From the NCBI GenBank assembly GCA_024681775.1, contig JAILAF010000024.1:1-35397 (forward strand): 35,397 nucleotides of DNA, given 5' to 3'. Shown piece by piece: positions 17,578 to 24,909 of this stretch. The notes below the pieces were generated by a model. That model ran no database searches, was not told where the DNA came from, and was given only the letters and a program-made list of their open reading frames with translations. The translations under genes were made by a program, and so were the position numbers. This DNA comes from Lachnospiraceae bacterium. Its GTDB lineage: Bacteria > Bacillota > Clostridia > Lachnospirales > Lachnospiraceae. The number at the start of each line of letters is the position of its first letter. Position 1 is the first letter of the stretch.

Positions 17578-17967
17578 CTACACCGATCCTTCCTGTTCCT
17601 TGTCGTATTCTCCGTAGATCTCGTCGATCAGACGGTGTACCTCCTCGCAGGAGATGTTCTTGCATCTGCTGCGGGCGAGGGCGATACGCAGATGATCCTT
17701 CAGATCCTCCAGGGCGCTGGCTCTGTCATCGCTCACTGCGATCACCGCTCCCCGGCGTCTGTCCACCTTCACATATCCTTCCTGCCGGAGCAGGGCGTAT
17801 GCCTTGTTCACGGTATGCATGTTGATGCCGATGCTGTCCGCCATGGCTCTCACGCTGGGGAGCTCATCCCCCTCCGATAGTCTGGAGGTGGCGATCCCCA
17901 TGATGATCTGGTTACAGACCTGCAGGTATAAAGCTTCGTTGCTGTTATAGTCAATCTCTATCAACAT
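17578..17967 (-). CDS. GntR-family (YtrA-like) regulator heading the clpC operon
   Basis: A 129-residue one-domain regulator. The winged helix-turn-helix spans about residues 5-75 (YLQVCNQIIMGIATSRLSEGDELPSVRAMADSIGINMHTV, then NKAYALLRQEGYVKVDRRRGAVI). A short helical C-terminus follows in place of a large ligand domain, which is the YtrA-type layout. The frame is open upstream, but the ATG at 17967 has GGGAG 8 nt before it and lies downstream of a near-consensus promoter, so the long start is rejected. The promoter -10 lies inside a perfect 14-bp inverted repeat (17991-18025), the obvious candidate operator. The gene is followed by clpC after 28 nt, so it probably controls clpC, the 135-aa gene and radA, in the place CtsR has elsewhere. 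The signal sensed is unknown. Confidence 0.9.
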   Translation of the reverse strand: MLIEIDYNSNEALYLQVCNQIIMGIATSRLSEGDELPSVRAMADSIGINMHTVNKAYALLRQEGYVKVDRRRGAVIAVSDDRASALEDLKDHLRIALARSRCKNISCEEVHRLIDEIYGEYDKEQEGSV

Positions 17968-17990
17968 AGACACGCTCCCAAGAGGAAAAG

Positions 17991-18036
17991 AGCCCTCTGT
18001 TATATTTATTGTATAACAGAGGGCTATCCGTGTCAA
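17991..18036 (-). promoter_or_regulatory. Promoter with overlapping 14-bp palindromic operator, gntR-clpC operon
   Basis: Minus strand: TTGACA (18036-18031), exactly 17 nt, TACAAT (18013-18008). Overlapping it is a perfect inverted repeat, AGCCCTCTGTTATA (17991-18004), 7-nt centre, TATAACAGAGGGCT (18012-18025). The centre contains part of the -10. A dimer bound here would block RNA polymerase. Alternatively the repeat could act as a terminator of the upstream gene, but only CTTTTCC follows on the minus strand, so a terminator is the weaker reading. Confidence 0.85.
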
Positions 18037-18042
18037 TTCGCT

Positions 18043-19509
18043 TTATTTCGGATCATCGTTGTCCCATGTGAATACGCCGACATCGAATTCATCGTCATCA
18101 TCATCCTCGGCAAAATTCCTTGCGCGGCTTCTGGCTGCCGCTTCCTTCTGCTGCTGTGCAGCTGCCTGCTGCGCACGTGCTCTTGCATCTGCCTGGGGTC
18201 TGCTGCCGGCAGGAGCACCGGGACGGCTGGTACTCTGCACCTTGGCACCCTGGGGTCTGCCGTCGCGGGTGCCTTCGGGTCTGCGTTCACCGGCAGGTCT
18301 CTGACCCTGCCCTGCAGGACGCTGGCCCTGGCCCACAGGTCTCTGGCCCTGAGGTCTCTGACCCTGTCCCTGGCCTGCGGGACGCTGTCCCTGACCGGCA
18401 GGTCTCTGGCCCTGAGGTCTGCCCTCGGGAGCTGCACCTTCACGGTCGCGGACAGGTCTGGCTGCACCGGAAGGTCTGCCGGCGGATGCCCCCCGGTCAC
18501 GGGCGCCGCCTGCACTGCGGGGATTGCGACGGGGCGCATTTTTCTCCGCATCCCGGAAAGCTCTGTCGTCATCCAGGTTCTTATAGCGCATGAAGAAGAA
18601 TGCGCATCCCGCAAGCGCTGCTGCAAGGAGGATGATCAGGATGACCATACCCACCTTCAGGTTGCGGTTCTTAGTCTTCAGGGTCTTCACCAGATTCTCG
18701 TTCTGGGTAATGTTCTCAAAGATCTGATCGATGCTGTACTGAACGCCGTTGTTGTTGTCCAGCAGATACCAGGTGCTGCCCTGGAGAGAGGTGTCATAGT
18801 CCTTGTAGGAAGGAGTGGGCTCTTCCACGGTCTCGGCAGGCTCCTCGGTAACCTCACCGGTGTCGGCAGGCACATCCTCGATCACATCGGTTTCCGTCAT
18901 CTCTGTCAGTTCTCCGGAGAGCGTGACGAAATCGGAACGGATGAAGCCGTGCAGGGTAGCACCGCCCTGGGTGAACTCGGAATAATACCAGACTTTGCCG
19001 TCTCCGGAAGCCTTGGTGCCGGTCACGGTCACATCCAGTCCGTTGGATACGGTGGCCACGATGCCACTGTCGGTGGAAGCATCTGCTCTCACGCGGACGC
19101 CGGTGCCGCCGGTGACCTTAGCCCCTACGGGATTGACAGCGGTCATGCCGTCGGTGCTGGGAGTGGCACCCTCCAGTGCGGGAGGGGTGGAGCCGTCGGT
19201 GATGGATACCAGATCGCTGCGGATAAATCCGGTGTTGTTGCCGTCCACGTAGATCTTGTACCAGGTATAGCCGTCGCTGCCGATGGTCTGGCCGATGACG
19301 GTGATCTTGTTGCCGTTCTGAACGCTGGCAACGATGCTGCCGTTAGAGTCCGCACTGGAACGGACATTCGCGCTATTGGCGATCACGGTTGCCGCGCTGT
19401 CGGCCTTGCTGATGAGTCTGGTCTGGTCCATGCCGAAAAGCATCACCAGAGAGAGTACCATCGGCAGTGTCAGGCGCAGCAGATTGATTTTCCAATTGTT
19501 CTTTTGCAT
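18043..19509 (-). CDS. Membrane protein: two SH3b domains, one TM helix, disordered cytoplasmic tail
   Basis: A 488-residue protein. Residues 9-26 form an N-terminal hydrophobic segment (signal peptide or anchor). Two bacterial SH3 domains follow at about 40-105 and 130-200 (ANSANVRSSADSNGSIVASV, then GGTGVRVRADASTDSGIVATV, each ending in GFIRSDxV). Next come an acidic Thr/Glu linker, a Trp-containing segment (SLQGSTWYLLDNNNG), and a clear transmembrane helix at 286-307. The C-terminal 180 residues should be cytoplasmic: Arg/Gly/Pro/Gln-rich low complexity with GQRPAGQ-type repeats (365-407), an Ala/Gln/Arg helix, and an acidic end (DDDDDEFDVGVF). SH3b domains suggest binding to cell-wall peptides. 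It follows purD by 54 nt with its own AGGGAG site. No enzyme domain is visible. Confidence 0.85.
   Translation of the reverse strand: MQKNNWKINLLRLTLPMVLSLVMLFGMDQTRLISKADSAATVIANSANVRSSADSNGSIVASVQNGNKITVIGQTIGSDGYTWYKIYVDGNNTGFIRSDLVSITDGSTPPALEGATPSTDGMTAVNPVGAKVTGGTGVRVRADASTDSGIVATVSNGLDVTVTGTKASGDGKVWYYSEFTQGGATLHGFIRSDFVTLSGELTEMTETDVIEDVPADTGEVTEEPAETVEEPTPSYKDYDTSLQGSTWYLLDNNNGVQYSIDQIFENITQNENLVKTLKTKNRNLKVGMVILIILLAAALAGCAFFFMRYKNLDDDRAFRDAEKNAPRRNPRSAGGARDRGASAGRPSGAARPVRDREGAAPEGRPQGQRPAGQGQRPAGQGQGQRPQGQRPVGQGQRPAGQGQRPAGERRPEGTRDGRPQGAKVQSTSRPGAPAGSRPQADARARAQQAAAQQQKEAAARSRARNFAEDDDDDEFDVGVFTWDNDDPK
18289..18417 (-). repeat. In-frame tandem repeats coding GQRPAGQ-type units
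   Basis: Imperfect short repeats within the tail of the SH3b membrane protein, coding GQRPAGQ, GQRPQGQ and GQRPVGQ variants (residues 365-407). The frame is kept throughout, so the tract is coding. Copy number could vary between strains. Confidence 0.7.
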
Positions 19510-19563
19510 GTTCCTTCTCCCTTTCCTTCCGAATCTGTTTCGGGATGTTCCTCGCGGAAACGA

Positions 19564-20841
19564 TTATGCCTCGTCAATGGCCTTGCCGATGTCGTGGCGC
19601 ATGTATTTATTCTCAAAGCGGATCCATTCGGTGGCAGCATAAGCTGCGGCTCTGGCATCCTTCAGGGTATCTCCCAGTGCGGTGATGCCCAGGACTCTTC
19701 CGCCGTTTGTCACGATCCTGCCCTGCTCGTCGAATTTCGTTCCTGCATGGAAGCAGAACACATCCTTTTTGCCCTCGAAGGCTTCGAAGCCCTCGATGGG
19801 GAAGCCCTTCTGATAGCTGACGGGGTATCCGTCGCTGGCCAGGACCACACATACCGCCGCGTTGTCCGCGAACTTCAGGTCGATCTCGTCCAGCTTCCCG
19901 TCGATGCAGGCCTCCATCACATCCACGATGTCATTCTGCAGTCTGGGGAGTACCACCTGTGCCTCGGGATCGCCGAATCTGGCATTGTACTCCAGGACTC
20001 TGGGGCCGTCCGGCGTCAGCATCAGGCCGAAGAAGATGACTCCCTTGAAGGGGCGTCCCTCGGCGGCCATGGCATCCACCGTAGGCTGGTAGATGTACTT
20101 CTGACAGAAATCATCCACCTCCTTCGTATAGAAGGGGCTGGGGGAGAAATTCCCCATACCGCCGGTATTGGGACCCTGATCTCCGTCGTAGGCACGCTTG
20201 TGATCCTGGGCGGAGGACATGATCTTGATGGTCTTGCCGTCCACAAAGGAAAGTACGCTGACCTCCCTGCCGGTGAGGAACTCCTCGATGACCATGCACT
20301 TACCGGCCTCGCCGAACTTCCGGTCCGTCATGATGGTGTCCACGCCCTCCAGCGCTTCCTCCAGCGTGTTGCAGATCAAAACGCCCTTCCCCAGGGCCAG
20401 GCCGTCCGCCTTGAGGACGATGGGGAATTTCGCCTGCGTCTTCAGATAGTCCCGCGCCGCGTCCGGATCGGTGAAGTTCTCATATGCCGCGGTAGGGATC
20501 TTGTACTTCTTCATCAGATCCTTGGAGAAGGCCTTGCTTCCCTCGATGATGGCTGCGTTCGCTCTGGGCCCGAAGGTGCGGATCCCCGCTTCCTCCATGC
20601 GGTCCACCAGACCGCCTACCAGAGGATCGTCCATGCCCACGATGACCAGGTCGATCTCTTTTTCCTTTGCAAATGCCACCAGCGCATCGAACTCCATGGC
20701 GCCGATGGGTACACACTCCGCAACGGAAGCGATCCCCGCATTACCGGGCGCACAGTAGAGCTTCTCCGTGCGAGGGCTCTCTGCCACCCGGGCTGCGATG
20801 GCATGCTCTCTTCCGCCGCCCCCTACGATCAGAATCTTCAT
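19564..20841 (-). CDS. purD: Phosphoribosylamine-glycine ligase
   Basis: Joins phosphoribosylamine and glycine with ATP to give GAR, the second step of purine synthesis. It is 425 aa, the normal length. It starts MKILIVGGGGREHAIA (the N-domain nucleotide loop). The ATP-grasp motifs are VLKADGLALGKGV, the GARS signature NTGGMGNFSPSP, and LEYNARFGDPEAQV with the metal ligands. AAAGGA precedes the ATG. It lies 61 nt after purN. That short gap contains the repeated 9-mer TACGGTTTT twice, 24 nt apart, with no convincing promoter. purD is the last purine enzyme of the purE-purM-purN-purD series. Confidence 0.97.
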   Translation of the reverse strand: MKILIVGGGGREHAIAARVAESPRTEKLYCAPGNAGIASVAECVPIGAMEFDALVAFAKEKEIDLVIVGMDDPLVGGLVDRMEEAGIRTFGPRANAAIIEGSKAFSKDLMKKYKIPTAAYENFTDPDAARDYLKTQAKFPIVLKADGLALGKGVLICNTLEEALEGVDTIMTDRKFGEAGKCMVIEEFLTGREVSVLSFVDGKTIKIMSSAQDHKRAYDGDQGPNTGGMGNFSPSPFYTKEVDDFCQKYIYQPTVDAMAAEGRPFKGVIFFGLMLTPDGPRVLEYNARFGDPEAQVVLPRLQNDIVDVMEACIDGKLDEIDLKFADNAAVCVVLASDGYPVSYQKGFPIEGFEAFEGKKDVFCFHAGTKFDEQGRIVTNGGRVLGITALGDTLKDARAAAYAATEWIRFENKYMRHDIGKAIDEA

Positions 20842-20902
20842 GTCGTGTTCCTTTCATAAGAAAACCGTATTGCCAAAAAGTGCCTTCAAAACCGTAATGC
20901 TG

Positions 20903-21526
20903 CTATACTCTGCGAACCTTCCCGTTTTCCAGGCAGATCCGCTTGTTCGCGATATCGTCGATGGCGCCGGGCAGGATCACCCACTCGGCCTGCTCCATCA
21001 CGCGCCGCTGCAGGATCTCCGGGGTATCCCCGTCCTGCACCTTCACAGGCATCTGGTCAATGATGGGGCCCTCGTCCATGCCCGCGTTCACAAAATGCAC
21101 CGTAGCCCCGGTAACCTTCACACCTCTGGCCAGTGCCATCTCGTGGACCTTCAGTCCGTATGCACCCACGCCGCAGAAGGAAGGAATCAGGGAAGGGTGG
21201 ATGTTGATGATGCGGTTCTCGTACCGCTCCAGAAGTTCTTCCGGAATGCGGACCAGAAAGCCTGCCAGCACCACCAGATCCGGTGCGAATTCATCGATGC
21301 CGGAAAGCAGCGCTCTGTGAAACGCCGCCCTGTCCGCGTAGTCCTTCGGAGAAATGACTTTCGCGGGAACGCCGGCTTCCTTCGCTCTGTCCAGGCTCTT
21401 CACACCGTAATTGTTGGAGATCACTCCCACCAGTTCCGTGTTGGTGACGGTCCCTTCCCGGATGCCATCGATGATGGCCTGGAGATTGGTCCCGCCGCCG
21501 CTGACCAGCACTACGATCTTCAGCAT
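20903..21526 (-). CDS. purN: Phosphoribosylglycinamide formyltransferase, folate-dependent
   Basis: Transfers a formyl group from 10-formyl-THF to GAR, the third step of purine synthesis. It is 207 aa. The N-terminus [16 protein letters not shown] is the phosphate-binding loop. The catalytic Asn and His are in [11 protein letters not shown] and the Asp is in NAGMDEGPI, followed by [11 protein letters not shown]. Its ATG overlaps the purM stop codon (ATGCTGA), so translation is coupled to purM. Its product enters the reaction catalysed by PurL, which is encoded in the other operon of the window. Confidence 0.97.
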   Translation of the reverse strand: MLKIVVLVSGGGTNLQAIIDGIREGTVTNTELVGVISNNYGVKSLDRAKEAGVPAKVISPKDYADRAAFHRALLSGIDEFAPDLVVLAGFLVRIPEELLERYENRIINIHPSLIPSFCGVGAYGLKVHEMALARGVKVTGATVHFVNAGMDEGPIIDQMPVKVQDGDTPEILQRRVMEQAEWVILPGAIDDIANKRICLENGKVRRV

Positions 21527-22554
21527 ATGGTCACTCCCTTTTCGCCGGCCTCCACATAGCCAACCACATACGCCTTCTCACCGGCCTCTTCCAGGGCGCG
21601 GATCACGGCATCGGGCTGATCTGCGGAATCGATGGCGAGCACCATTCCGAGGCCCATGTTGTAGGTGTTGTACATCATCTGATCCTCGATGCCTCCCACC
21701 TGCTGGAGCAGATGGAAAATGGGCGGGATCTCATAGCTGCCGCTGCGGATCACAGCGCGAACGCCATCGGGCAGCATTCTGGGAATATTTTCATAAAAGC
21801 CGCCGCCGGTGATATGGCTGCAGCCCTTGACGCGGATGCCGGCATCCTTCACGGCCTTCAGGCCCTTCACATAAATGCGGGTGGGGGTAAGGAGTGCCTC
21901 CCCAAGGGTGGTACCCAGCTCCGCATAGTAGGTATCCATGCTCTCCTTCGTCATCTCAAAGACCTTCCGCACCAGGGAAAAGCCGTTGGAATGCACACCG
22001 GAGGAGGCGATGCCGATGAGGGTATCGCCGGGCTTAATATCGTCGCCGGTGATGAGATCCTTGCGGTCTGCCACACCCACGGAAAATCCCGCGATGTCGT
22101 ACTCATCCTCAGGCATCATGCCGGGATGCTCCGCAGTCTCGCCGCCCACCAGGGCACAGCCGGCCATCTTGCAGCCTTCCGCAACGCCCTTTACGATGGC
22201 TGCGATCTTCTCGGGAACATTCTTCCCGCAGGCGATATAATCCAGGAAAAAGAGGGGCTCGCCGCCGGCGCAGGCCACATCGTTCACACACATGGCCACG
22301 GCATCGATGCCGATGGTATCGTGGCGGTCCATCAACATTGCCACCTTCAGCTTGGTGCCCACGCCGTCCGTTCCGGACAGGAGCACCGGGTCCTCCATAT
22401 TTTTCAGTCCCTGTGCGGAAAACGCACCGGAAAAGCCGCCCAGGCCTCCCATTACCTCGGGGCGCAGGGTATCCTTGACGTACTCCTTCATCAATTCCAC
22501 AGATCTGTATCCGGCTTCAATGTCCACACCGGACTGCTTGTAATCCAGTCCCAT
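21520..22554 (-). CDS. purM: Phosphoribosylformylglycinamidine cyclo-ligase (AIR synthetase)
   Basis: Closes the imidazole ring, turning FGAM into AIR (fifth step). With the ATG at 22554 it is 344 aa, the usual PurM length; AAAGGA lies just upstream. The open frame continues 29 codons further, into a structured non-coding gap, and that extension is not used. Marks are [21 protein letters not shown] at the start, [49 protein letters not shown], and the ATP-binding [14 protein letters not shown]. It is separated from purE by 195 nt holding three inverted repeats and overlaps purN at its 3' end. Confidence 0.97.
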   Translation of the reverse strand: MGLDYKQSGVDIEAGYRSVELMKEYVKDTLRPEVMGGLGGFSGAFSAQGLKNMEDPVLLSGTDGVGTKLKVAMLMDRHDTIGIDAVAMCVNDVACAGGEPLFFLDYIACGKNVPEKIAAIVKGVAEGCKMAGCALVGGETAEHPGMMPEDEYDIAGFSVGVADRKDLITGDDIKPGDTLIGIASSGVHSNGFSLVRKVFEMTKESMDTYYAELGTTLGEALLTPTRIYVKGLKAVKDAGIRVKGCSHITGGGFYENIPRMLPDGVRAVIRSGSYEIPPIFHLLQQVGGIEDQMMYNTYNMGLGMVLAIDSADQPDAVIRALEEAGEKAYVVGYVEAGEKGVTIC

Positions 22555-22749
22555 AACGTTCCTTTCTTTTTCCTGATGTCTAAACAGATTATTATATACC
22601 TCGGATTGCTCCGTTTCTTCGAAACTCTCGCAATCCCACACCCATTCGCAATCCGCTAATTTCCCTGCTACGCAGGAAAATTGCTACTTGCTCATGTGTG
22701 TGCGGGTCTCAAGGTCTAAATCCTCATTATAAGCAAGCTTAATTCGGAT
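22555..22749 (-). other. Structured purE-purM intergenic region
   Basis: This gap has no gene but three separate inverted repeats. (a) CTAAATCC/GGATTTAG, 8 bp around a 22-nt loop, overlapping the purE stop (22716-22753). (b) An 11-bp stem with one G-T pair and a 3-nt loop (22658-22682). (c) GGATTGC/GCAATCC enclosing GTTTC/GAAAC (22603-22636). The 9-mer GGATTGCGA also occurs twice. None has a T-run. A TATAAT lies just before purM without a convincing -35. It may be an RNA regulator or a dispersed intergenic element. Confidence 0.6.
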
Positions 22750-23271
22750 TTAGCCCTTTATCCCCTGGTATTTCTCATATCCGACTTCCTGCAGCCGTGC
22801 GTCCTTGGCTTCCACCTGGTCTTTCAGCTCGACGCTGTAGGCTTTCAGCTTCTCCAGCAGCGCCCCGTCGGAGACCGCCAGGATCTTTGCTGCCAGGAGT
22901 CCCGCATTGGCGCCGCCGCCTATGGCTACCGTAGCCACGGGAATGCCGCTGGGCATCTGTACGATGGAGTAGAGGGAATCTCTGCCGCCCAGGCTGGTGG
23001 TATGCATGGGGATGCCGATGACCGGCATGGGGAAAATCGCCGCACACATGCCGGGCAGATGCGCTGCCATACCTGCACCCGCGATGATGACCTTCAGGCC
23101 TCTCTCCTCCGCGCTCTTCGCATAATCAAAAAAGATATCCGGCTCCCGGTGCGCACTGATGATGCGCATCTCATAGCCGATGCCCAGGCGGTCCAGAATG
23201 TCCGCCGCCTTAGCCATTACGGGCATATCGGAGTCACTGCCCATTACGATGCCGACCTTAATATCGCTCAT
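22750..23271 (-). CDS. purE: N5-carboxyaminoimidazole ribonucleotide mutase
   Basis: Class I PurE, which moves the carboxyl group of N5-CAIR to give CAIR (sixth step). With the ATG at 23271 it is 173 aa, close to the usual ~165. Motifs are MGSDSDMPVM, EMRIISAHREPD (active-site His), GAGMAAHLPGM, PVIGIPMHT and GGGANAGLLAAKIL. AGGTGG lies 7 nt before the ATG. The frame stays open 10 codons further upstream, but that stretch covers the promoter leader. No purK, its usual partner, is in the window. It is the first gene of the purE-M-N-D series. Confidence 0.96.
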   Translation of the reverse strand: MSDIKVGIVMGSDSDMPVMAKAADILDRLGIGYEMRIISAHREPDIFFDYAKSAEERGLKVIIAGAGMAAHLPGMCAAIFPMPVIGIPMHTTSLGGRDSLYSIVQMPSGIPVATVAIGGGANAGLLAAKILAVSDGALLEKLKAYSVELKDQVEAKDARLQEVGYEKYQGIKG

Positions 23272-23309
23272 GAAAATCCACCTTTCCGGAGTTCTTCCCA
23301 TACAAGGTT

Positions 23310-23338
23310 ATCTTACTAAAAACTACCACTGCTTGCAA
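23310..23338 (-). promoter_or_regulatory. Promoter of the purE-M-N-D operon
   Basis: Minus strand: TTGCAA, exactly 17 nt, TAAGAT, giving a leader of about 30 nt before purE. Just upstream the octamer TAGATATT (plus strand) occurs twice, 27 nt apart, and might be a regulator site. No PurR box was recognised. Confidence 0.75.
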
Positions 23339-23439
23339 CAAGATTTAGATATTTTCGAAATAAAAAACGCTAGATATTGTGGGTGGATCCGGCCCTTCTT
23401 TTGGCGGTTTTTTCCTCCCGTAAGAAACGCGCACGTCCG

Positions 23440-23754
23440 TTACGCGGGAAGCCACAGGAGGAACCCGCAGACCGCCAGGGACAGACCGTTCAGAATGAGC
23501 CCCACCACGGAAAAAGTATGGAAACAGTCCTCCTTCCGCAATCCCAGGAGCCCCGTCACGGTTCCGCCCAGGGCATACAAAAAGCACAGGGCAATGCCGG
23601 CGCCGAAGCGTCCTCCCACCTGACCGTGCCGAAGGAAGCTCCCCAAAATGGCATAGAGGAGCCCGAGAAGAGAAAGGCTCCCGAGAATGGTGGATACAAT
23701 GGCCACGCCGGGATGCTTTTTGTTGGTAAACATGTATTTCCTTCTGCGGGCCAT
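23440..23754 (-). CDS. Small membrane protein, DUF6142-like, 104 aa
   Basis: A protein with a short basic cytoplasmic start (MARRRKYMFTNKKHPG) followed by three hydrophobic helices: VAIVSTILGSLSLLGLLYAIL, the GIALCFLYALGGTVTGLLGL stretch and FSVVGLILNGLSLAVCGFLLW. The MFTNKKHP start and the helix pattern resemble the DUF6142 family of Lachnospiraceae as I remember it; no function is known. A perfect AGGAGG lies 4 nt before the ATG at 23754, so the 11-codon upstream extension is rejected. It lies between a 50-aa membrane protein gene and the purE promoter on the same strand, 113 nt after the former. Confidence 0.8.
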   Translation of the reverse strand: MARRRKYMFTNKKHPGVAIVSTILGSLSLLGLLYAILGSFLRHGQVGGRFGAGIALCFLYALGGTVTGLLGLRKEDCFHTFSVVGLILNGLSLAVCGFLLWLPA

Positions 23755-23792
23755 ACTTCCTCCTTTCCGGCATCTGCCGTTTTTCATACGAA

Positions 23793-23846
23793 GAGGGCAA
23801 TTTCACCCGAAACTGCCCTCCTGCCCCCGGGCCGTGCGTGACGGCC
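23793..23846 (-). terminator. Two hairpins between the small membrane protein genes
   Basis: The first, GAGGGCA with TGCCCTC extended by TTTC/GAAA (23793-23820), is a 12-bp stem with one G-T pair followed by TTCGT. The second is GGCCGT with ACGGCC around GCGTG (23830-23846). Neither has a good T-run, so they may attenuate transcription or protect the pyrE message 3' end rather than fully terminate. Confidence 0.45.
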
Positions 23847-23867
23847 GCAGGGAAACTGTTCATTTTC

Positions 23868-24020
23868 TCAGAACATGAGCTTGCTCTTCTCGCCGAGAAG
23901 CTTTGCGCCGGAGATGATCATCAGGATCCCTCCCGCGAGACCCAGCACAATGGCTGCCACGCCCAGACCGATGCTCCAGCCGCCGGTCCCTCTCATCACC
24001 TTATATACATGCTCGTCCAT
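23868..24020 (-). CDS. 50-residue membrane protein downstream of pyrE
   Basis: A small protein beginning MDEHVYKVMRGTGGW, with one long hydrophobic stretch covering one or two helices (WSIGLGVAAIVLGLAGGILM, then IISGAKLL) and a basic end (GEKSKLMF). AAAGGAGG lies 8 nt before the ATG at 24020, an excellent site, so the 19-codon upstream extension into pyrE is rejected. It follows pyrE by 25 nt and is likely co-transcribed with it. Similar short proteins occur in Lachnospiraceae by my recollection; no function is known. Confidence 0.8.
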   Translation of the reverse strand: MDEHVYKVMRGTGGWSIGLGVAAIVLGLAGGILMIISGAKLLGEKSKLMF

Positions 24021-24045
24021 ATCAGTTCCTCCTTTGCCTGTCTGT

Positions 24046-24720
24046 TTATGCGCCGTAAGTACGGTAGTACTCGTCAATGGCCGCCTTCAGGGTATCGTCG
24101 ATGAGGATCTTCCCATCCACGGGCTTGTTGTAGAGGCACTCCAGCACCTCTGCCATGGTGACGATGGCGGAAGTTTCAAAGCCGTAGGTCTCCCGGATCT
24201 CCTGCAGGGCGCTGACTTTGCCGCCCAGTCCCTTCTCCATGCGGTTTAAACTCACCATGAGGCCCACGATCTGTACCTTTGCCTGAGACTGCAGGATGGG
24301 GAAGGTCTCTTCGATGGACTTGCCGGAGGTGGTGACATCCTCGATGATGACCACACGGTCGCCGTCCTGAAGTTTGCTCCCCAGCAGGATCCCCACATCG
24401 CCGTGGTCCTTGACCTCCTTGCGGTTGGAGCAATAGCGGATCTCCCTGCCGTAGAGGTTGCTGTATGCGATGGTGGTGGCGACGCTTAAGGGGATCCCTT
24501 TGTAGGCAGGTCCGAAGAGCACATCAAAATCGTCCCCGTAGGTCTCGTGAATGGCCCTGGCATAGTACTCTCCCAGCTTTGCCAGCTGCGCGCCGGTAAC
24601 ATAAGCGCCCGCATTCATGAAAAAGGGAGACTTGCGGCCGCTCTTCAGCGTAAACTCCCCGAATTTGAGCACGTTGCAATCCACCATAAAACGGATAAAT
24701 TCTTCCTTATAACTTTCCAT
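24046..24720 (-). CDS. pyrE: Orotate phosphoribosyltransferase
   Basis: Joins orotate and PRPP to make OMP in pyrimidine synthesis. It is 224 aa, the normal length. The PRPP-binding motif is VVIIEDVTTSGKSIEE. Other marks are FTLKSGRKSPFFMNAGAY at the N-terminus and FGPAYKGIPLSVATTIAYSN. GGAGG lies 6 nt before the ATG. It heads its own transcript from a near-consensus promoter, divergent from the DUF4317 operon. The carA and carB genes of the same pathway are in the purL operon; pyrB, pyrC, pyrD and pyrF are not in the window. Confidence 0.97.
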   Translation of the reverse strand: MESYKEEFIRFMVDCNVLKFGEFTLKSGRKSPFFMNAGAYVTGAQLAKLGEYYARAIHETYGDDFDVLFGPAYKGIPLSVATTIAYSNLYGREIRYCSNRKEVKDHGDVGILLGSKLQDGDRVVIIEDVTTSGKSIEETFPILQSQAKVQIVGLMVSLNRMEKGLGGKVSALQEIRETYGFETSAIVTMAEVLECLYNKPVDGKILIDDTLKAAIDEYYRTYGA

Positions 24721-24756
24721 TTTTTCCTCCGCTCAAAAACTGATTTACCGTCATCC

Positions 24757-24785
24757 ATTGTAGCAATCGCGCACCATTATTTCAA
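24757..24785 (-). promoter_or_regulatory. Promoter of pyrE
   Basis: Minus strand: TTGAAA, exactly 17 nt, TACAAT, with TG one base before the -10. The leader to pyrE is only about 30 nt, too short for a PyrR-type attenuator, and no such structure was seen. Confidence 0.85.
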
Positions 24786-24815
24786 GCCTTTACACCGAGG
24801 CTTCCGAAAGCGGCG

Positions 24816-24883
24816 TGGTTTTGCTTTGATAAATATGGTATACTGATAAAGTTCGGGGGCAAGTTCTGATCTCTCCCCCGGAC
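24816..24883 (+). promoter_or_regulatory. Promoter and leader hairpin of the DUF4317 operon
   Basis: TGGTTT, 17 nt, TATACT (24839-24844), with TG before the -10 (TGGTATACT). The expected transcript begins almost at a 9-bp hairpin, GTTCGGGGG with CCCCCGGAC (24851-24883, 15-nt loop). The hairpin probably stabilises the message 5' end or has a regulatory role. It is not followed by T. Confidence 0.7.
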
Positions 24884-24909
24884 AAGACCCCTATCAAAGG
24901 AGACCATCC

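Noticed and set aside
18949..20859. Plus-strand open frame of 636 codons opposite purD and the SH3b gene
   Set aside because: It crosses the ends of two real genes on the other strand and has no recognisable domain.
22555..22641. 29-codon N-terminal extension of purM
   Set aside because: It runs through the inverted repeats. The ATG at 22554 has its own ribosome-binding site and gives the normal PurM length.
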